Notes: generated from the sequence alone by a model not told the origin. A stretch of DNA of 64,000 nucleotides from Methylotenera versatilis 301 (GCF_000093025.1 NC_014207.1:1736001-1800000); one strand, 5' to 3'. Positions 31,073 through 39,852 are shown, numbered from the stretch's first letter. Program-made: numbers and translations.

Positions 31073-31087
31073 GCACTATTTAAGTGC
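31073..31087. promoter_or_regulatory. NtrC-type enhancer site 2
   Basis: GCACTATTTAAGTGC is a second GCAC-N7-GTGC site centred at 31080, 30 bp (about three helical turns) from site 1, as in glnA-type enhancers. It is also the exact inverse complement of site 1, so the pair could form a 15-bp hairpin and act as terminator of the upstream hypothetical gene. Confidence 0.7.
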
Positions 31088-31117
31088 GAAATTGAGAATA
31101 ATCACTTGATATATTGT

Positions 31118-31810
31118 TTAGAGTAGGATGTTCCCTGAGCCATCTTTCAGCACCATACTACTTGCATCAGGATTACCAATCCAAAAATGATAAAACTCAC
31201 GCACAACCACTAAAAATAAGCGTCGATTATTTTTAATATTGAATAGCGGTAATGTCAGATCAACAGCCGTTCGATAAGATTTATGATTTTTGACTGGTGC
31301 ATTTTTCAAACGTACCAAGATAATTTTTGCCAGTTTAACGCGCGTATCGACCAAAGATTGCTCAGAACCCTCTTGGCGAAGCGCTTGTGCGTAGGCTTTT
31401 AATGGCCAATTTTCAGACGCATCAAATTTTTCAGTAGCTAAACTTTCCATCAACAACTTTAATGACGTTGGCAATGGCTTCCATTGCAATGGCGTAATGT
31501 CAAAGCCTGGGTTAATATTTAAAGCTGCAATGGCTTTAATATCCTCTTTCCAAAATGGATAAAACTCACGTGCCGCAGTCAAACAGTCATGCCAATCATC
31601 GGTAGGCACTGTTTCCATCAACGGCTCTACTGCATCGCGATACTCATTTCCATCTAACTCTTTGCCTGCAAGATTCACAATCAGCTTTTCTAAAAACTGT
31701 GAACGTCGGAGAAGCGCCGCACTAACAGCGCCCTTAGTCTGCAATAGCCTCAAATAAGCCCTGACGGCTTCATCCTCACGTGTTTGATCCATTAGATTGC
31801 AATTCTTCAT
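31118..31810 (-). CDS. Hypothetical protein with an internally duplicated domain
   Basis: I do not recognise this 230-residue soluble protein. Residues 16-87 and 137-210 are related: VRAYLRLLQTKG aligns with LKAYAQALRQEG, and REFYPFW with REFYHFW at the ends, with similar helical spacing between. This suggests two copies of a roughly 73-residue helical domain. There is no signal peptide or membrane segment. The start at 31810 is the first ATG; Met7 (31792) is an alternative. It lies upstream of the NtrC sites and is transcribed toward ammonium transporter 1, but a functional link is not shown. Confidence 0.7.
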   Translation of the reverse strand: MKNCNLMDQTREDEAVRAYLRLLQTKGAVSAALLRRSQFLEKLIVNLAGKELDGNEYRDAVEPLMETVPTDDWHDCLTAAREFYPFWKEDIKAIAALNINPGFDITPLQWKPLPTSLKLLMESLATEKFDASENWPLKAYAQALRQEGSEQSLVDTRVKLAKIILVRLKNAPVKNHKSYRTAVDLTLPLFNIKNNRRLFLVVVREFYHFWIGNPDASSMVLKDGSGNILL

Positions 31811-31960
31811 ATTGACTTCATAAAACTATATCTGATATGCGGTAGCTTTAGCTTACAATTCAACATAATAATCGACTTTATTTTAAGTACAAATAATTTA
31901 AATCATCGATAACGACATAAACGTTACCAATTAAAAGTAAAAATTAAGAAAGAACACCGC

Positions 31961-32275
31961 ATGGAAATTGCACTATTAGCCATCATTATTGGCATGGCTT
32001 GGTTTTGGCTTGATAGCATGGACAAGCGAGAACGCGCCGTTTTATTAGGTCACGAACTCGCTTCTCGATTTAATCTACAGTTACTTGATGAAACTGTGGC
32101 ATGTAGCAAATTATGGCTTGGACGTAATAGTCGCGGCCACGTGAAGTTTTTACGTACTTATGAATTTGAAGTCAGTGCGAATGGTGCTGATAGACTACAT
32201 TGCCATTTGATTTTACTCGGAAATCAACTTGGTACTTGGCATATCCCACCATATCAGCAAGCTTTTAATGATTGA
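31961..32275 (+). CDS. DUF3301-family membrane-anchored protein
   Basis: A 104-residue protein with an N-terminal hydrophobic helix (IALLAIIIGMAWFWLDSM-type, residues 2-20) and a conserved cytoplasmic part, KRERAVLLGHELASRFNLQL, LDETVACSKLWLGRNSRG and LRTYEFEVSANGADR. These features match DUF3301. No function is known for the family. It stands alone between divergent and convergent neighbours. Confidence 0.82.
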   Translation: MEIALLAIIIGMAWFWLDSMDKRERAVLLGHELASRFNLQLLDETVACSKLWLGRNSRGHVKFLRTYEFEVSANGADRLHCHLILLGNQLGTWHIPPYQQAFND

Positions 32276-32303
32276 GTAACGATTGGGTTTTTAAGTCAAA
32301 AGA

Positions 32304-33053
32304 CTAAAACTCATACTCAACCTGCATTCTAAAGGTGTTATTAGGTGCAGCGTCGCTCACACCAAATAGCAAGGCGGCATTATATTTTATCGCTTGCTTA
32401 TTCCCCACTGACACCTTACCAAATACTGCAGGTCCAAACCTGTGGGTTTGTTCAGATGTAGACGTCCAATCATTCCACTGGCCCATTTCTCCCATTCCCT
32501 GCAGACCAAGCTCAAATGATGGTTGCAAGCGATACTTAGCTTGCCATTGGTAGCCCATTTCAGTAAATCGACTTTCATCAGCATCATTTGGACCAAATTT
32601 ACGCTCAAAAAGAACGTTAGCATTAAGCTGTAGCTTGCCAAATTCTGTTTGAAATAATGGCCCAAACTTAAATTCATAAGGCTCGTTATTATTACTGGTT
32701 GGCGCTTCAAATTCTGTAATTAAGCCGATTTCTATCGGATATTTTCCAGTCTCAGTCAGTTGAAATTTGTTTTCCCACTCTGCTATAGTCAAGCCTTCTC
32801 CAGCCTCACTTTCACGTTTTAGATAAACTTCTGTAAACCAAAAGTCATTAACGCCATAGCCGAAACCTAGCGAGGTCACATTTTGTCGAGACCCATCCTG
32901 CAGCTTTGCTGTTCCGAATTTAAAATCTATTTCTTTTTCACCCTGCTCTACCATTGGGGTGTAGACATAATCTGCCGAGCCCGCCAGCGCTTCACTCATG
33001 TACAATGCACTCATTAACATACTAAAACCAAAAGTTAACTTACATCTCTTCAT
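32304..33053 (-). CDS. Predicted outer-membrane beta-barrel protein of the iron-uptake operon
   Basis: A 249-residue exported protein: signal peptide ending SEALAG (about residues 19-24 from MKRCKL), then alternating amphipathic strands such as KEIDFKFGTAKLQDGS and GFGYGVNDFWFTEVYLKRES, and a C-terminal MQVEYEF with terminal Phe, the usual BAM recognition signal. I chose the ATG at 33053 because GGAG lies 9 nt upstream; a TTG five codons earlier overlaps that site. It follows the FTR1 permease by 19 nt, so it is probably a porin-like or accessory outer-membrane member of the Fur-controlled operon. Confidence 0.78.
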   Translation of the reverse strand: MKRCKLTFGFSMLMSALYMSEALAGSADYVYTPMVEQGEKEIDFKFGTAKLQDGSRQNVTSLGFGYGVNDFWFTEVYLKRESEAGEGLTIAEWENKFQLTETGKYPIEIGLITEFEAPTSNNNEPYEFKFGPLFQTEFGKLQLNANVLFERKFGPNDADESRFTEMGYQWQAKYRLQPSFELGLQGMGEMGQWNDWTSTSEQTHRFGPAVFGKVSVGNKQAIKYNAALLFGVSDAAPNNTFRMQVEYEF

Positions 33054-33072
33054 TTCAAACAACTCCAATTAT

Positions 33073-33888
33073 TTAAATCTTTTTGTGAGCACTTTTCGCC
33101 CACTTCATTCCAGTAAGAATCAAAAGCAATACGGCAACATAAAACATGACTTGCATGCCAGATGGGCGCGCATCATAGCCAATCAAGCTATGCAGCAGCA
33201 TTCCAAACAAACCATTTTCAGGAATGAGTCGTGAGGTATCCCACAACGGAGATGCCATACTTGGCAACAAATCAGCTTGTATTAAAAATCTTGCGGCTGT
33301 TGATGCCATTCCTGCCGCTAGCAGCAAGACCAATGTTGCGGTTGTGGCAAAAAACCATCGCATCGGAACTCTTAATAAACCTGCATATATCGTGTAACCA
33401 ACAACAACACCCATGAAGGTGCCTATGAAGCCACCGATTAACATGTTGCTTAAAGTGTCACTGCCAGATGCCGCAATCCCATAGAGAAAAAGAACTGTTT
33501 CCGAACCTTCTCGCAACACAGCTAAACCTACAACCAACATTAAAATAGAACTCTCACTACGTCCTTCTCGTATATTGTTGCCTACATTGCGTGCATGCGC
33601 CGCAAGCTCTGCGCCATGCGTAGACATCCATATGCTATGCCAAGCGAGCATCACTACAGCTAAGCCAAGCACAATTGCATTGAACAACTCCTGACCAATA
33701 CCACTTGCAAATTCAGCAATGACGTCTGTAGAAGCTGCAACAATTGCAGAACCCAATAAGCCAAACATTAAGCCTGCGAATAACCAATAATTGCGCTTAG
33801 GCACATCCCGCGTCGCTGCAGAGACGATACCAATAATAATAGCGGCTTCAAGAACCTCTCTAAACACAATGACTGCTGTTCCAAACAT
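33073..33888 (-). CDS. FTR1-family high-affinity iron permease
   Basis: A 271-residue inner-membrane protein with about seven helices. Two REXXE iron-binding motifs are visible, REVLEAAII near residue 10 and REGSETVLFLYGI near residue 125, as in EfeU/FTR1. It should import ferric iron, fed by an oxidised iron-binding partner. The cupredoxin gene is 14 nt upstream, and the operon is preceded by a Fur box. No Dyp-type peroxidase (EfeB) or large EfeO is present nearby. Confidence 0.93.
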   Translation of the reverse strand: MFGTAVIVFREVLEAAIIIGIVSAATRDVPKRNYWLFAGLMFGLLGSAIVAASTDVIAEFASGIGQELFNAIVLGLAVVMLAWHSIWMSTHGAELAAHARNVGNNIREGRSESSILMLVVGLAVLREGSETVLFLYGIAASGSDTLSNMLIGGFIGTFMGVVVGYTIYAGLLRVPMRWFFATTATLVLLLAAGMASTAARFLIQADLLPSMASPLWDTSRLIPENGLFGMLLHSLIGYDARPSGMQVMFYVAVLLLILTGMKWAKSAHKKI

Positions 33889-33902
33889 AATATTCCTCAG
33901 TA

Positions 33903-34220
33903 CTACTTAGCGACAATCACGCCTTGTGCAGTTGCTTGGTTAAACTCACCAATAAATGGATAGCGGCCTGGCTTTAAAGGTCCAATGTAGATTTTAATGG
34001 TGCTATTTCCAGCAACCACTTTTTCCCGATTAAGGGTATAGCTCTCAAACTCTTCGGGACTTGCATCTTTATTAACTACAAACAGTTTAACTTTCTCACC
34101 AGCAGGCACTACCAATTCTGCAGGCTCGAATTTGTGGTCTTTAATGACTAAAGTAAATTCAGTTTCCGTTGCATATCCAACCAAGGGTGTTAATAGTAAA
34201 ATTGCGTATAAAAATTTCAT
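33903..34220 (-). CDS. Periplasmic cupredoxin-like protein of the FTR1 operon
   Basis: A 105-residue secreted cupredoxin-fold protein: signal peptide of about 17 residues, then FTLVIKDHKFEPAELVVPAG and VNKDASPEEFESYTL, close to EfeO N-terminal domains and FtrB. The C-terminal segment reads RYPFIGEFNQATAQG, with Asn where many relatives have His (FH-x-D/E-TA), so a classic copper site may be altered. The start at 34220 has an AAAGA-type site; an upstream ATG would lie inside the Fur box. It is the first gene of the iron operon. Confidence 0.83.
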   Translation of the reverse strand: MKFLYAILLLTPLVGYATETEFTLVIKDHKFEPAELVVPAGEKVKLFVVNKDASPEEFESYTLNREKVVAGNSTIKIYIGPLKPGRYPFIGEFNQATAQGVIVAK

Positions 34221-34247
34221 ACTAGATTCTTTCAATAAGCTTAGATA

Positions 34248-34270
34248 CAAATGATAATAGCTATCATTTG
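34248..34270. promoter_or_regulatory. Fur box
   Basis: CAAATGATA (34248-34256) and TATCATTTG (34262-34270) form a perfect 9-bp inverted repeat with a 5-nt centre, closely matching the Fur consensus GATAATGATAATCATTATC. It lies 28 nt upstream of the cupredoxin start and also 53 nt before hslO, but the iron operon is the natural target. Confidence 0.85.
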
Positions 34271-34322
34271 CGCTTGCAATAATTATTAATGTTATTTTTC
34301 ATCTAAATGTTAAAATGCAGGC

Positions 34323-35228
34323 ATGAAAACACACCAAGACACACTGCAACGTTTCTTATTTGAAAACACGCCCGTCCGTGGCAACCTAGTCAATCTCACG
34401 CAAACATTACAACAAGCGCTGAATAAACAGCATCTGCCTACAGGTTTGCGAAAAGCACTTGGCGAGCTAATGGCAGCCAGCGCCCTGCTCGCAGCGACAC
34501 TTAAGATGGATGGCTCTTTGGTGATGCAGATTCAAAGTAAAGGCGCGTTAAAACTCTTAGTTGTCGAATGTAACTCAGATGTTGGCAGCACTATAAAAAT
34601 GCGCGCCACGGCTAAATGGGGTGACGGAGTAACCGATAATCAGAATTTGTTTGAGCTAATCGAGCAAGGTCAATTTATGATTACGCTAGACCCAAAAGAT
34701 GGGCAAGCGTATCAAGGCATCGTGCCAATAGAAGGTGACAGCATTAGTGCGGTATTGGAAAACTACATGATGCGCTCTGAGCAAATTGATACCAAAATCT
34801 GGTTAAGTTGTGATGGCGAGTCTGCCGCAGGCATGCTGATACAAAAATTACCAGAGACCATGAATCAAGAAACGCAGATACATGATGAAGATATTTGGAA
34901 TCGTGTAGGCTATCTAGCTGGCACAGTGACTGATGAAGAGTTACTTAACTTGCCTACTGAAACACTAATTACACGATTATTTCACGAAGAAGATGTGCGC
35001 CTGTTTGAATCTAGCATCACACAATTCTTTTGTAGTTGCACACGCGAAAGTGTCTCTAATATGTTGCGCATGTTAGGCGATGAAGAAATTAATAGCATTA
35101 TTGAAGAGCAAGGGAAAATTGAAGTGAACTGCGATTTTTGTAATGCACATTACGCCTTTGACAAGATAGACGCAGCGCAACTCCTAGTGACTGAAGCTGC
35201 TGTCATCACTAGCCCTAAAATTCACTAA
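34323..35228 (+). CDS. hslO: Redox-regulated chaperone Hsp33
   Basis: A 301-residue cytosolic holdase activated by disulfide formation. The zinc-binding cysteines are FCSCTRES (C-x-C, about residues 237-239) and CDFCNAHY (C-x-x-C, about residues 271-274). The N-terminal domain includes TGLRKALGELMAASALLAAT and KDGQAYQGIVPIEGDSIS. It appears monocistronic. Confidence 0.96.
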   Translation: MKTHQDTLQRFLFENTPVRGNLVNLTQTLQQALNKQHLPTGLRKALGELMAASALLAATLKMDGSLVMQIQSKGALKLLVVECNSDVGSTIKMRATAKWGDGVTDNQNLFELIEQGQFMITLDPKDGQAYQGIVPIEGDSISAVLENYMMRSEQIDTKIWLSCDGESAAGMLIQKLPETMNQETQIHDEDIWNRVGYLAGTVTDEELLNLPTETLITRLFHEEDVRLFESSITQFFCSCTRESVSNMLRMLGDEEINSIIEEQGKIEVNCDFCNAHYAFDKIDAAQLLVTEAAVITSPKIH

Positions 35229-35270
35229 ATCATTAGAGAGTTGCCTAAGCTGTGGTTAGTTACACAGAGA

Positions 35271-35762
35271 CTATCTACACATCATAGGTAGAAACTCTGG
35301 GGCAACATTAGTTTTATTCTCGCCTTTCACTGTCATTTTATCAGGTGCTTTAGCGTTACCACACACCCATGTGACTGGTACGATTTGAGACTCCTCAATT
35401 ACCGCAGGGCGCATTGACAAGACTTTACCTATAATTTTTGAATGGGCTTTATTGCCAAAAGTCATATGAATAGCGCCGTTTTTTACTTCAACCGAACTGA
35501 TCAAATTACTCACAATTTTATCTGCATCAGGCAATCCAGCTTCTTTATTATCAGCGGGTAATGTTTTAGTCAGCTTCCATGCTGCCGCAATAGGCTCTTT
35601 CACAATATCAGCCAATGGCAACGCTGCATTGATTTGTTCTTTAACAATACGACCCAAGCTGGAAGGTATGGCTATCATCGCCAAGATTGCAATAATCGCC
35701 ACGACTACCATCATTTCGATAGCAGAAAAACCAGCTTGCTTAGACTTTAATTGATTACTCAT
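35271..35762 (-). CDS. Type IV pilin-like protein
   Basis: A 163-residue prepilin. The leader ends KQAG and the mature chain starts FSAIEMMVVVAIIAILAMIA, with the Glu at mature position 5 and the long N-terminal assembly helix. Two C-terminal cysteines (TWVCG and MMCR) can close the D-loop of major pilins. Its ATG overlaps the TrmH methyltransferase stop (ATGA), an unusual partner. No other pilus genes are in the window. Confidence 0.85.
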   Translation of the reverse strand: MSNQLKSKQAGFSAIEMMVVVAIIAILAMIAIPSSLGRIVKEQINAALPLADIVKEPIAAAWKLTKTLPADNKEAGLPDADKIVSNLISSVEVKNGAIHMTFGNKAHSKIIGKVLSMRPAVIEESQIVPVTWVCGNAKAPDKMTVKGENKTNVAPEFLPMMCR

Positions 35763-36544
35763 AATGCCTGCCGTTTGCGCTCAAATAGACAAATAGCCGC
35801 TGCAGCGCCCGCATTAAGCGACTCCACAGAACCAAACTGGCTCTCTGTCATAGGAATAGTAATACTTTTATCCGCTGCAGCGATAGTTTGTTTTCTCAAG
35901 CCTGCACCTTCATTGCCAATCACGAACGCCGTTGCCTGCGTTAAATCTTGCGCATATAGCGACTCGCCATGCATAGCAGTTGCATAACTATTGCCATTAA
36001 AATTATCTAACTCAGCAATTAAGTTAGCACGTTCTACAATTGGCAATACAAATTGTGCGCCCTGCCCGCCACGTAAGGCTTTTGGTGACCATGCGTCAGT
36101 ACAACTCGTACTCAGATAGACGGCTTCTACACCTGCCGCTGCCGCTGTGCGCAACATGCTGCCCAAATTACCTGGGTCTTGAATATCTTCTAGCATCAAC
36201 GCAAACTTAGGTTGTTCTGGCGCAGTTAATTGTGGAATTTTAACCAACGCCAAAATACCAGTAGCACTTGCAACAGGCGTTAGCTCAGCAAACATCAAGG
36301 TCGGCAACATGATGGTTGGGATTTCAGTCAAGGTTTGAATCAACCCAGTCGCTTCGATGCTGCTTTTGCCTTCTGGAATAATGATCATCACTGGCTCGCC
36401 AAAAGTAGCCATATACGCTTCTATTAAATGCACGCCATCTAATAAGGTTTGTCCTTCACTACGACGCTCACGTGAGTTATCAGCTAATTTTTTAAGCTGC
36501 TTAAAAACTGAGTTGTCGCGCGAAATGATATGTTTGAATGACAT
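35759..36544 (-). CDS. SpoU/TrmH-family RNA 2'-O-methyltransferase
   Basis: A 261-residue SPOUT enzyme with an N-terminal substrate-binding domain (about residues 1-95) and a knotted SAM-binding domain. Motifs: 1 LEDIQDPGNLGSMLRTAAA with catalytic-region Asn and Arg, 2 FVIGNEGAGLR, 3 IPMTESQFGSVESLNAGAAA. The rRNA or tRNA target position is not evident. It overlaps the downstream pilin gene by 4 nt. Confidence 0.92.
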   Translation of the reverse strand: MSFKHIISRDNSVFKQLKKLADNSRERRSEGQTLLDGVHLIEAYMATFGEPVMIIIPEGKSSIEATGLIQTLTEIPTIMLPTLMFAELTPVASATGILALVKIPQLTAPEQPKFALMLEDIQDPGNLGSMLRTAAAAGVEAVYLSTSCTDAWSPKALRGGQGAQFVLPIVERANLIAELDNFNGNSYATAMHGESLYAQDLTQATAFVIGNEGAGLRKQTIAAADKSITIPMTESQFGSVESLNAGAAAAICLFERKRQAL

Positions 36545-36689
36545 AGAACAATTGTTTACATATTAAAAATGACAGTTTAACTGAAACTCACTTGTGAGCG
36601 CATAAGGATTACAGTAAATTAGCTAAGTAGATAGAGTTTAAAATAATTATTAATCTACATTTAAACACTTATAAATTTCAGGAGGCAAT

Positions 36690-37379
36690 ATGTCATTAAC
36701 TAAGCGTTCTGTTGCAGAATTAATTGGTACGTTTTGGTTGGTTTTAGGTGGTTGTGGCAGCGCTGTATTAGCGGCTGGCATTCCAGATTTAGGCTTAGGT
36801 TATCTAGGCGTATCATTCGCTTTTGGTTTAACGGTGGTCACCATGGCTTACGCGATTGGCCATATTTCAGGCTGCCATTTAAACCCTGCCGTTTCAATTG
36901 GCTTGGTGGCTGGTGGACGCTTTAAAGCCAGCGAATTACCTCACTATATTATCGCGCAAGTGCTTGGTGCGATTCTGGCGGCACTACTGATACGCACCAT
37001 TGCCAGCGGTGCTGAAGGCTTTTCAGGTGGCTTAGCCTCAAATGGCTTCGGCATACATTCACCGCATGGCTACAGCATGATGGCAGCACTAGTCACAGAA
37101 ATTGCAATGACGGCGATGTTCTTGTTCATTATCATGGGAGCAACTGACAAACGCGCACCGGCAGGTTTGGCACCGCTCGCCATTGGTTTTACACTGACGC
37201 TCATTCACATGATTAGTATTCCAGTCACCAACACCTCAGTGAACCCAGCACGCAGCACTGGCCCGGCTTTGTTAGAAGGCGGAATTGCACTTAGTCAACT
37301 TTGGTTATTCTGGTTAGCACCTATTATTGGTGCGGTGATTGGGGCTTTGCTATACAACTTTGTTAGCAAAGAAGATTAA
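36690..37379 (+). CDS. aqpZ: Aquaporin Z
   Basis: A 229-residue water channel with six helices and two NPA half-helices, HLNPAVSIG (about residues 64-72) and [16 protein letters not shown] (about residues 184-199, Arg of the selectivity filter included). The narrow-filter pattern is that of AqpZ rather than a glycerol facilitator. AGGAGG is a strong ribosome site. Confidence 0.95.
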   Translation: MSLTKRSVAELIGTFWLVLGGCGSAVLAAGIPDLGLGYLGVSFAFGLTVVTMAYAIGHISGCHLNPAVSIGLVAGGRFKASELPHYIIAQVLGAILAALLIRTIASGAEGFSGGLASNGFGIHSPHGYSMMAALVTEIAMTAMFLFIIMGATDKRAPAGLAPLAIGFTLTLIHMISIPVTNTSVNPARSTGPALLEGGIALSQLWLFWLAPIIGAVIGALLYNFVSKED

Positions 37380-37422
37380 TTAAAAAATTATCTCACTAGC
37401 AACATTCAAACTGCAGCCACTT

Positions 37423-37450
37423 AAAAAGCCTACAATAAGTGGGCTTTTTT
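37423..37450 (+). terminator. Rho-independent terminator after aqpZ
   Basis: AAAAAGCC (37423-37430), an 11-nt loop, GGCTTTTTT (37442-37450). An alternative pairing of GCCACTT with AAGTGGGC is nested in the same segment. Confidence 0.7.
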
Positions 37451-37473
37451 ATAGCTAACGTTATAATGCACGC

Positions 37474-38211
37474 ATGGCTAAAAAACTAAAATCAAAACTT
37501 CCGCTTGAACGCATTATCTGCAACCAAGGCTTTGGCGCGCGTAAGCTGTGCCGCATTCTAATTCTCAATCAAGAAGTCACCGTCAATGGTGAAATTTGCG
37601 ATGACCCTGATGCAGTTTTTGATACTGAAAATCTGCAATATACGGTAAAAGGCGAAGCGTGGGATTATCGCGAAAAATCTTACTTGATGCTGCATAAACC
37701 CAGCAATTACGAGTGTTCACATAAGACCCAGCATCATCCAACTATCTATAGTTTATTGCCACATCCGTTGGTAGTGCGCGATGTGCAATGTATAGGCAGA
37801 TTAGATGAAGACACTACCGGGCTGATTCTCATTTCAGACGATGGTCAGTTTATTCATCGTATGAGTTCGCCTAAACATAAAGTGCCTAAAGTCTACGAAG
37901 TGACTTGTAAGCACCCAATGAGCGATGAACAAATCGCGCATATTTTAAAAGGTGTGCAATTAGTCGATGAAGATGCGCCGATTGCTGCCCTTGCTTGTAC
38001 TCGCATTACTCAGAATATTATCCACATGACGCTGGCTGAAGGTAAATATCACCAAGTCAAACGCATGGTCGCCGCCATTAGCAACCGCGTGGAAGGCTTG
38101 AAGCGCATTCAAATCGGTGAGGTAAAGTTGCCTGATGACTTGGCTGTTGGCGAATGGCGTTGGCTGACTGAGTCAGAATTAGTGTCTCTAAACAACTCAG
38201 AAAAAGCTTAA
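37474..38211 (+). CDS. RsuA/RluB-family rRNA pseudouridine synthase
   Basis: A 245-residue protein with an N-terminal S4-like RNA-binding domain (about residues 10-60: LERIICNQGFGARKLCRIL) and a catalytic domain whose GRLDEDTTGLILISDDGQF holds the nucleophilic Asp. The C-terminal EGKYHQVKRMVAAISNRVEG matches RsuA, which modifies U516 of 16S rRNA; RluE/RluF-type targets cannot be excluded. Confidence 0.88.
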   Translation: MAKKLKSKLPLERIICNQGFGARKLCRILILNQEVTVNGEICDDPDAVFDTENLQYTVKGEAWDYREKSYLMLHKPSNYECSHKTQHHPTIYSLLPHPLVVRDVQCIGRLDEDTTGLILISDDGQFIHRMSSPKHKVPKVYEVTCKHPMSDEQIAHILKGVQLVDEDAPIAALACTRITQNIIHMTLAEGKYHQVKRMVAAISNRVEGLKRIQIGEVKLPDDLAVGEWRWLTESELVSLNNSEKA

Positions 38212-38259
38212 GCTAATAATGTTTAATTGACTTTTTACTCAAAAGAATAGGTTTATAAA

Positions 38260-39192
38260 GTGAAAAAATTATGTGCTTTTCTCGGCTTACTCGCGGTTAT
38301 TTTTAGTAGTCAAAATGTGAATGCACAAACCTTACGAGAACGTATTGCCGAGAGATTGGCGTACCGTCAGCAAGTAGATGAAATAGAGCAAGAAGATGGC
38401 GATAATAAGACCTTCAATCCAGAAAATGCCACAGTGCAACGCAACATCAGCTATGGCGCAGATGGCGCGCAAAGTTTAGATGTTTATATTCCGAAAAATG
38501 CACATAACGCGCCAGTAGTATTGATGGTGCATGGTGGCGCTTGGCGCGTAGGTGATAAAGCCATGAATCGTGTGGTGGAGAACAAAGCCAATAGATGGTT
38601 AGCTAAGGGCATCATTTTTGTTTCTATCAATTACCGCATGTTGCCAAAAGCTGATCCGCTTACGCAAGCCAACGATGTGGCATTAGCACTGGCAAAAGCA
38701 CAATCTCTGGCGCCAACTTGGGGTGGTGATGCTAAGCGCTTTGTCCTGATGGGACATTCAGCAGGCGCGCATTTAGTGGCACTCATTACAGCTAACGCTA
38801 ACATTGCAAAACAACAAGGCGCTCAGCCATGGCTAGGCACCGTGATGCTCGATAGTGCAGCCTATGACCTTGAAAAAACCATGTCATCCAAACACCTACC
38901 TTTTTACGACAAAGCCTTTGGCAACGATAGCGCCTTCTGGAAAAGTGCTTCGCCTAGTTATCAACTCTCGCAAAAAACCATACCTATGCTAGCGGTTTGC
39001 TCAACCACAAGAAAAGACAAACCGTGCATGCAAGCAAATGCTTTTATTGAGAAAGCGACTAAGTTTGGTACACAGGCAAACGTTTTTCCTGTAGCTATGT
39101 CTCACAAAGAGATTAACGAAAACTTAGGCTTACCAAGTGATTACACCGATAAGGTTGAATCTTTTATGCGCTCACTTGGACTACCACTGTAG
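38260..39192 (+). CDS. Secreted alpha/beta-hydrolase (esterase/lipase family)
   Basis: A 310-residue hydrolase with a Sec signal peptide (MKKLCAFLGLLAVIFSSQNVNA). The oxyanion motif HGGAWRVGDK (about residues 91-100), nucleophile elbow MGHSAGAHLVA (about residues 166-176), and a late His (MSHKEINE) outline the catalytic triad of the hormone-sensitive-lipase/BD-FAE type. Substrate unknown. The start is a GTG at 38260 since the next Met is within the mature region. The lipocalin gene follows after 41 nt. Confidence 0.87.
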   Translation: MKKLCAFLGLLAVIFSSQNVNAQTLRERIAERLAYRQQVDEIEQEDGDNKTFNPENATVQRNISYGADGAQSLDVYIPKNAHNAPVVLMVHGGAWRVGDKAMNRVVENKANRWLAKGIIFVSINYRMLPKADPLTQANDVALALAKAQSLAPTWGGDAKRFVLMGHSAGAHLVALITANANIAKQQGAQPWLGTVMLDSAAYDLEKTMSSKHLPFYDKAFGNDSAFWKSASPSYQLSQKTIPMLAVCSTTRKDKPCMQANAFIEKATKFGTQANVFPVAMSHKEINENLGLPSDYTDKVESFMRSLGLPL

Positions 39193-39233
39193 CCTCACGC
39201 ATTAGAAACTAAACTTAAATTATAAAAATATTA

Positions 39234-39806
39234 ATGAAAAAACTTCTTATTTGGCTTGTAGCTCTTTCACTCACGGCATGCATGGGCGCACCTGAAAATG
39301 TAAAGGTGGTTGATAGTATTGATGCAAATCAGTACCTTGGCACTTGGTATGAAATTGCCAGACTAGACCATTCATTTGAACGTGATTTAGAAAAGGTCAC
39401 AGCAACTTATAGCTTGCGTGACGATGGTGGCATTAAAGTCATCAATCGTGGCTTTAATCCCAAAACCAATGAGTGGAAAGAAGCAGAAGGCAAAGCTTAT
39501 TTTGTTGATCCACCCAATGCCGATAAAACCAATACAGGCAAGCTTAAGGTATCATTTTTCGGACCATTTTACGGCGCTTATAACATCATGGTGTTAGATA
39601 AACCATACTATAACTATGTGATGGTTTGTGGACCTGACAAATCATATTTTTGGATACTTTCTAGAACCCCACAACTCACCTACCCAATTAAACAACATTT
39701 GATTGCGCAGGCTAAAGAGCTCGGATTTGATACAGAACAATTAATTCACGTTGTACAAAGTGCTGAAATCATCAATTACAAAGCAGGACCGCATGTGAAT
39801 AAATGA
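39234..39806 (+). CDS. blc: Outer-membrane lipocalin lipoprotein
   Basis: A 190-residue bacterial lipocalin: lipoprotein signal ending LSLTACMG, then the lipocalin motif YLGTWYEIARLDHSFERDLE and NRGFNPKTNEWKEAEGKAYF, FFGPFYGAYNIMVLD and YFWILSRTPQL. It likely binds lysophospholipids or other lipids at the cell envelope. It follows the secreted esterase, which could be functionally related. Confidence 0.93.
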   Translation: MKKLLIWLVALSLTACMGAPENVKVVDSIDANQYLGTWYEIARLDHSFERDLEKVTATYSLRDDGGIKVINRGFNPKTNEWKEAEGKAYFVDPPNADKTNTGKLKVSFFGPFYGAYNIMVLDKPYYNYVMVCGPDKSYFWILSRTPQLTYPIKQHLIAQAKELGFDTEQLIHVVQSAEIINYKAGPHVNK

Positions 39807-39852
39807 GACGTAACCTATAATCACTTTCATGACTAACGGATTGTTTGTTACG

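Noticed and set aside
31043-31087. Simple terminator after the 230-residue hypothetical gene
   Set aside because: Each arm is itself a GCAC-N7-GTGC palindrome with enhancer spacing to a sigma-54 site and there is no T-run, so NtrC sites are the better reading; a dual role is left open in the findings.
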